Shown here piece after piece: positions 59,981 through 64,000 of a DNA stretch of 64,000 bases (its first letter is position 1; the number at the start of each line of letters is the position of its first letter). A program made the position numbers and the translations under genes. The stretch is from contig CAYFMQ010000001.1 in NCBI GenBank assembly GCA_964344255.1, positions 62,001 to 126,000 of the forward strand, given 5' to 3'. Under the pieces are notes generated by a model, which did not search any database, was not told the origin of the DNA, and saw nothing but the letters and a program-made list of their open reading frames with translations. This stretch comes from JAJFIE01 sp964344255. Its GTDB lineage: Bacteria; Pseudomonadota; Alphaproteobacteria; Rhodospirillales; Casp-alpha2.

Positions 59981-60630
59981 TGATGCTGTTCTCCGTGCGC
60001 GCTGTCGTCCATCGGCATCTGTTCATGGCTGCCGTGCCCGGAATCGCCATGTTCCATGACAGTTCCATGCTCCGTGTCAGCGCCGTCCGCCTGCTGATGG
60101 CCGGAATGGCCGCTCTCCATGCTCTCCATAACGTTCCCGAGGATGGCGTCCTCCGGAATATCTTTGAAGGCGATGATCTCGCCGCCGTGCATGCCGGCAA
60201 AGGCGGCAGCGGCGTCCCTGCTTCCGAACGGAACGGCTTCCGGCGCGCCCATGCCGCCCCGGCGGCCGCTGCCAATGACGTACCAGGCCTCATGCGCCCG
60301 GACCCAGGCGCCGGCCTCCGGCTGTTCCCAGGTTTTCGCCACGGCCATGTCATTCACATAGATCGCCGCAATGTCCTTGGCTTCTTCCGGCAGCATGGTG
60401 AAGGCGATGGTGTCCCTGACGGAGCTGAACCAGATGGGCTCGCTTTGATCTTTCAGGAAGATGTGCCCCTTCGGGCCGGGGTGTTCGATAACCGTCATGT
60501 TGCAGTAGTAACCGGTCGCCGCGCGGGTCGGTTCCTGCGGCGGCGGCGCATCGGCGGCGTTCCTGTCCTCGCACGCAGCGGTCAGGAAAACGGACAGGAC
60601 GAGAACGAGCATCAGAGTCCACCTGGTCAT
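59977..60630 (-). CDS. nosL: NosL, copper-binding lipoprotein, with His/Met-rich C-terminal tail
   Basis: 217 residues. Lipobox LTAAC with Cys20 lipidated, then the NosL core: GYYCNMTV (Cys43, Met45), GHIFLKDQSEPIWFSSVRD, IYVNDMAVAKTWE and PFGSRDAAAAFA. NosL delivers Cu(I) to the NosZ Cu sites. Residues 173-217 are an unusual tail with eight His, three Met and many Asp/Glu, probably extra metal binding. ATG 60630 has GGAAAGAGA upstream and shares one base with the nosY stop (TGATG). A much longer reading to 61047 is a frame inside nosY and is rejected. Confidence 0.94.
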   Translation of the reverse strand: MTRWTLMLVLVLSVFLTAACEDRNAADAPPPQEPTRAATGYYCNMTVIEHPGPKGHIFLKDQSEPIWFSSVRDTIAFTMLPEEAKDIAAIYVNDMAVAKTWEQPEAGAWVRAHEAWYVIGSGRRGGMGAPEAVPFGSRDAAAAFAGMHGGEIIAFKDIPEDAILGNVMESMESGHSGHQQADGADTEHGTVMEHGDSGHGSHEQMPMDDSAHGEQHQ

Positions 60631-61460
60631 CAGATCTCTTTCCTTCGGAACACAACTGTCGATATGACGAGGGGAACCAGTATCCACGCCGCCAGCACGG
60701 ATATCAGGCCGCCTTTGCCCTGCACGCCGCCGCCGCCAAGAGACGGCATGCCGGATAGCGCGGAAATCTCGGGCGACGTCGCCAGGTTCAGCATCCGGTA
60801 GATGTCCGCCGGATTGAGCATCATCAGCACCGTCACGGTCTGGGCATCCAGGTTTGCTCCCTTGTCGGCGACCAGAAGGCCGAGCAGGCCCATGTCGAAC
60901 AGCAGGACGAAGAACAGCCACACCGCGACCGCAATCCCCGCCGCCGTGCCCCGTTCGCGCACCATCGCGCTGATAAGATAGCCGAGCGCCAGGAACACCA
61001 TGCCGAGGGCGACGGACGAGCCGACCATGACGGCGAACGACAACCATATAGCACTATCGAAATCCGGGTCGTTCAGCCCGACCGCCAAACCGGCCGTGCC
61101 GTAGCCGATGGCCGTCGCCAGCGCCAGGATCAGCGAATGGCCGAGGAACTTGCCGGCGATCACCTGCCAGCGCGCCACGGGATAGGTCAGCAGCAGCAGC
61201 ATGGTGCCGCTTTCCAGTTCGCCGACAATGGCGTCGTAGGACAGCATGAGGGCGATGAGCGGGATGAGGAAAATGGTGAGGCTGGACAGGCTGACCACCG
61301 TCACGCCGAGCTTGCTGGCGCCGACCGTGCCGGTGGGCGCACTGCCCAAAAACGCGATGGAAAGCGACAGCGCGAGCATGAGCAAGGTGGTCGCGACGAC
61401 CCAGCGGTTCCGCACGCCGCGCTGCACCTCTTTCAAAGCCAGGATCAGCAACTGCTTCAT
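60630..61460 (-). CDS. nosY: NosY, ABC-type permease for nitrous oxide reductase maturation
   Basis: 276 residues, six transmembrane helices in the ABC-2 pattern, with LYGEL-like loop (DAIVGELESGTMLLLLTYPV) after helix 2, a NosY hallmark, and MMLNPADIYRMLNL near the end. With NosF and NosD it forms the NosDFY complex that helps to build the copper-sulfide centre of NosZ. The gene overlaps nosF by 4 bases (61457-61460) and nosL by one base, so translation is coupled. Confidence 0.95.
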   Translation of the reverse strand: MKQLLILALKEVQRGVRNRWVVATTLLMLALSLSIAFLGSAPTGTVGASKLGVTVVSLSSLTIFLIPLIALMLSYDAIVGELESGTMLLLLTYPVARWQVIAGKFLGHSLILALATAIGYGTAGLAVGLNDPDFDSAIWLSFAVMVGSSVALGMVFLALGYLISAMVRERGTAAGIAVAVWLFFVLLFDMGLLGLLVADKGANLDAQTVTVLMMLNPADIYRMLNLATSPEISALSGMPSLGGGGVQGKGGLISVLAAWILVPLVISTVVFRRKEI

Positions 61461-62380
61461 GATGGCGTCTCCCTCAAACAGAAGTAGCTGTAGACTTCGT
61501 CGAAGGTCGGCGGGACGATATCCACGTCACCGACATCGGAGCCCAGGGACGCGATATCCCTGAGCACGGCCATCTTGTCGCCGAGACCGCAGGCCAGGTC
61601 GACATGCTGGCCGTTGACCCGCGCCAGGTCGGCGGAGCCTTCGAGCCTGGCGGCGACCGCCGCCGCATCGCCTTGCTTGACCCGCAGACGGATCCGGAGC
61701 GCCAGTCCGGCCTGATCCCTGAGAGTGTCCAGGGAATCGCAGGCGACGAGTTTCCCCTGGTTCATGATGGCGACGCGGTCGGTTCGCGCTTCCAGTTCCG
61801 TCAGGATGTGAGACGAGAGGACCACCGATGCGCCACGCGCGCAGAGCTCGCGGACAATGGCGTAGAAAGCCTGCCGCAAGTTCGGATCCAGTCCCGTCGT
61901 CGGCTCATCCAGCAGCAGCAACTGCGGCTCGCCCAGCAGGGCCTGGGCAAGGCCGAGGCGCTGGCGCATGCCCTTCGAGTAGGTCTTCACCCTGGCGTTG
62001 ACCGCGCCGCCGAGTTCCACGCGCTCCATCAGCGCCAATCCTTGTGAAACGGGTACGCCCTTGAGCCGGGCAAAAAAGGAAATCACCTCGCGGCCGGTCA
62101 TGGCGTCATCGAAGCTGACGGTTTCCGGCAGGAACCCGATGCCCAGGCGGTCATCGACGGCGTTCGATTCGCCGGGATCGTCGCCGAATACCCGGATCGA
62201 GCCGGCGCTTGGCCTGATCAGGCCGAGCAGCAGTTTCATCAGGGTCGTCTTGCCCGCGCCGTTATGCCCGACGAGGGCGAGGCATTCGCCCGGCTGGATG
62301 GTCAGCGATACGCCATCAAGCGCGTTTTTCGCGCCGTAGCTCTTGACCGCGCCCTCTATGCTAACGATTGGGCTAGTCAT
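61457..62380 (-). CDS. nosF: NosF, ABC-transporter ATP-binding protein
   Basis: 307 residues. Walker A GHNGAGKTT (38-46), signature YSKGMRQRLGLAQALL, Walker B LLLLDEPTTGLD and the H-loop SSHIL are all present. The C-terminal 80 residues form the extra domain of NosF-type ATPases. It energises the NosDFY complex with NosY. ATG 62380 lies in the 3' end of nosD (8-base overlap). Confidence 0.95.
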   Translation of the reverse strand: MTSPIVSIEGAVKSYGAKNALDGVSLTIQPGECLALVGHNGAGKTTLMKLLLGLIRPSAGSIRVFGDDPGESNAVDDRLGIGFLPETVSFDDAMTGREVISFFARLKGVPVSQGLALMERVELGGAVNARVKTYSKGMRQRLGLAQALLGEPQLLLLDEPTTGLDPNLRQAFYAIVRELCARGASVVLSSHILTELEARTDRVAIMNQGKLVACDSLDTLRDQAGLALRIRLRVKQGDAAAVAARLEGSADLARVNGQHVDLACGLGDKMAVLRDIASLGSDVGDVDIVPPTFDEVYSYFCLRETPS

Positions 62381-63656
62381 CGCCTGGCCTCCCTGTGTCG
62401 GTCGCGGGATCAGGGTGTTTCATGAGCGGCGCACTGTCAACGACACCGCCCGGATGCAGGGCGGGAAACTGGCTTTGCGCCCATCGGATCGATTGCACGG
62501 CAGGGCTGTTAAGCAGAAGCTTGGCGATGGGATAGGCCCACAGAACTTCATCCACGAGGTCGTTCGGCCGGTACGCCGTATCGCCAAGGCCGTCGCCGTC
62601 AAGATCGAATGACGGGTTGTCGCTCCAGTAATTTCCGCGCCCGTCCTTCGACCAGTCGAGCCACCGCGTGCCGACGTATTTTACCTGGTGGCGGTTTGCG
62701 ATGAAGGCGTTCTCCTTGAAATCATTGCGCTCGGAGCCGGCCGTGAAATGGATGCCGATGTCGCAACCTTCGAACACGTTGCGGCGGAATAAATTTTTCG
62801 TTGAGTTATAGATAAAGACGCATTTGTTTTCACCGTCGCGGACCACGTTGTTCTCGATTTGAGCGCGGTTCGCGTAGTTCAGCAGGATGCCGTGGTCCCG
62901 GTCGTTTATCGACGTGTTGTGCGATACCGTCAGCCGGTCGGAAAACATGAGCGCATAGCCCACGTGATTGCCGACGGAAACGTTTCCGATGACCTCGCTG
63001 TTATTGGTGTACATGTAATGCACGGCAATCCGGGTCTTCTCGAAACGGTTGTCGCGGAAGACGTTGTCGCGGCTCGTCGTGGTGAAAATGCCGTCCCGGC
63101 CGTCTGTAATCAGGTTGCCCTCGATGACCGACCCCGGCGTGTTCCAGAGCTGCACGCCGTTGCCCCGTTCGTTGACCCGCATGTCCGTCACGCCCTGGAT
63201 GCGGTTGGCCCGCACGATGGCGTTTTCCGGCCCCTTCAGGTTCACGCCGATCAGGTTGCCTTCGATGACATTGCCTTCGATCAGCGCGCCATCGCCGTTC
63301 CTGGTGACGTAAATACCTGAGTCTTCCGTCTCCAGACGACGGCCGGAACCGCGCACGATCAGGTCGCGGATAACCACGCCTTCGGCATCGACCGTAATGA
63401 CCCGGCTAGCGCCGCCGCCGTCGATAACGGCCAGCCCCCCGCCGGTGAGAGTCAGTTGCTTGTCGAGCACGACGGGGCCGTCGTGCACACCCCCGGCAAG
63501 CCGCAGCACGTCGCCGTTCTCTGCGTCGGCGATGGCCTGCGTCAGGGCGCCCGGCTGTGCCGGGACATCGAGTGTGACGGCGGACGCCGAGGCGGCGAAG
63601 AGCAGGCACGCCACTCCCGCCGCCATCGCAAACCTGTTTTTAAACGTCCGGTTCAT
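62373..63656 (-). CDS. nosD: NosD, periplasmic beta-helix protein for NosZ maturation
   Basis: 427 residues. A signal peptide (1-26, cut after SASA) precedes a right-handed parallel beta-helix built of NosD/CASH repeats: IVRANRIQGV, NVFRDNRFEKT, VIGNVSVGNHVG, QIENNVVRDGENK and similar units. The C-terminal RGNYWSDNPSFDLDGDGLGD block is typical of NosD. ATG 63656 is taken with GAAGGCGG upstream; a GTG five codons earlier would spoil the signal peptide. It lies between nosZ and nosF, the standard order. Confidence 0.95.
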   Translation of the reverse strand: MNRTFKNRFAMAAGVACLLFAASASAVTLDVPAQPGALTQAIADAENGDVLRLAGGVHDGPVVLDKQLTLTGGGLAVIDGGGASRVITVDAEGVVIRDLIVRGSGRRLETEDSGIYVTRNGDGALIEGNVIEGNLIGVNLKGPENAIVRANRIQGVTDMRVNERGNGVQLWNTPGSVIEGNLITDGRDGIFTTTSRDNVFRDNRFEKTRIAVHYMYTNNSEVIGNVSVGNHVGYALMFSDRLTVSHNTSINDRDHGILLNYANRAQIENNVVRDGENKCVFIYNSTKNLFRRNVFEGCDIGIHFTAGSERNDFKENAFIANRHQVKYVGTRWLDWSKDGRGNYWSDNPSFDLDGDGLGDTAYRPNDLVDEVLWAYPIAKLLLNSPAVQSIRWAQSQFPALHPGGVVDSAPLMKHPDPATDTGRPGDD

Positions 63657-63683
63657 GTCGTCCGCCTTCACTCGTCAGCCTTG

Positions 63684-64000
63684 TCAGGCGTTCCGCGGTT
63701 CCACGATCATGCGTCCGCGCATTTCCATGTGCAGGGCATGGCAGAACCACTGGCAATAGAACCAGTGAACGCCCGGGCGATCGGCCTTGAACGTCGCCGA
63801 TTGCGTGGCTTGCGGACCGACCTCGAAGCAAACGCCGTAGTTCGCCATTGTGAACCCGTGGGTCAAATCCTCCACGTCGTCCATGTTGGTGACTACCACG
63901 GTCACTTCGTCGCCCTCCTTCACCGTGAACGTCTCAATCGAGAAGCTCGGCGCAATGGAGGTCATGTAGACCCGGACCTTGTTGCCGTCGCGGATAACGT
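63684..64000 (-). CDS. nosZ: Nitrous oxide reductase NosZ (C-terminal part; 5' end outside window)
   Basis: The last 105 codons of NosZ; the gene continues past the right edge. This is the CuA cupredoxin domain: VYMTSIAPSFSIETFTVKEG, then HGFTMANYGV and CQWFCHALHMEMRGRM, which carry the CuA Cys pair, His and Met. NosZ reduces N2O to N2 in the periplasm using electrons from cytochrome c. The reading frame is open to base 64000. The nos gene order here is nosZ-nosD-nosF-nosY-nosL-nosX, as in many alphaproteobacterial denitrifiers. The Sec or Tat type cannot be seen. Confidence 0.95.
   Translation of the reverse strand, partial: VIRDGNKVRVYMTSIAPSFSIETFTVKEGDEVTVVVTNMDDVEDLTHGFTMANYGVCFEVGPQATQSATFKADRPGVHWFYCQWFCHALHMEMRGRMIVEPRNA

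Noticed and set aside
59265..60353. Long minus-strand frame overlapping nosX and nosL
   Set aside because: It is out of frame with both recognised Nos proteins and Arg/Pro-rich, typical of a shadow frame.
1..64000. CRISPR array, prophage, IS element or integrase
   Set aside because: No regularly spaced repeats, terminal inverted repeats, transposase or phage genes were seen.

Overview
The window looks like a chromosomal segment of a free-living, probably marine or aquatic alphaproteobacterium, most likely Rhodospirillales-like. This rests on protein style (a single-Cys L36, the hslO-GNAT-argF-argD block, an RHH protein of the alphaproteobacterial type), moderately high GC with GC-rich third positions, and a clade I-type nos operon. 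Lineage is inference; no rRNA or phylogenetic marker was compared. No IS element, prophage, CRISPR array, rRNA or origin is visible. One tRNA (Gly, anticodon CCC) is present.

Layout. 0-7.5 kb: msrB (partial), a class III CoA-transferase, a FecR-domain protein, then a glutathione-dependent formaldehyde module (adhC and fghA) interrupted by a metal-ligand-less M24/creatinase-fold hydrolase and a CDF metal exporter; then a receiver-only response regulator and the tRNA. 7.6-10.7 kb: an uncharacterised radical SAM enzyme paired with a motif-degenerate metallophosphoesterase, then apaG and folE. 10.7-15.4 kb: TerB-like protein, TrkH potassium channel, a group II PLP decarboxylase and an EamA exporter. 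15.4-20 kb (minus strand): a lipoprotein gene and the tightly overlapped argD-argF-GNAT-hslO operon. 20-23 kb: PPK2 with a lysine-rich N-terminus beside an AT-rich gene for a helix-hairpin-helix/lysine-tail protein, and an orphan ABC-2 permease. 23-28 kb: recX, arsC, a TPR-glycosyltransferase, a cyclic-nucleotide-binding/TPR protein and a short SIS protein.

28-41 kb: a six-PAS hybrid kinase, EamA transporter, DUF1223 protein, htpG, pcm, an alpha/beta hydrolase with Tyr at the nucleophile position, an RHH protein and a large AsmA protein. 41-54 kb is biased to C2/C3 hydroxyacid metabolism: glycerate 2-kinase, a D-lactate-type flavoprotein, and glcDEF, in which glcD is broken into two overlapping frames with a stretch of codons missing at the junction. 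Between them sit a periplasmic binding protein overlapping a SulP-STAS-cyclic-nucleotide-binding anion transporter, an SDR without the canonical Tyr, a TPR protein and a methyltransferase.

54-64 kb is respiratory: rpmJ, a NapC/NirT-type tetraheme quinol dehydrogenase with a diheme cytochrome c, a membrane hybrid kinase with HPt domain, and the nosZ(end)-D-F-Y-L-X genes for nitrous oxide reductase. The organism can therefore probably respire N2O. The most unusual items are the radical SAM/phosphoesterase pair, the binding protein-SulP-STAS-cNMP operon, the PPK2/lysine-rich pair, the broken glcD and several enzymes that keep their fold but lack catalytic residues.
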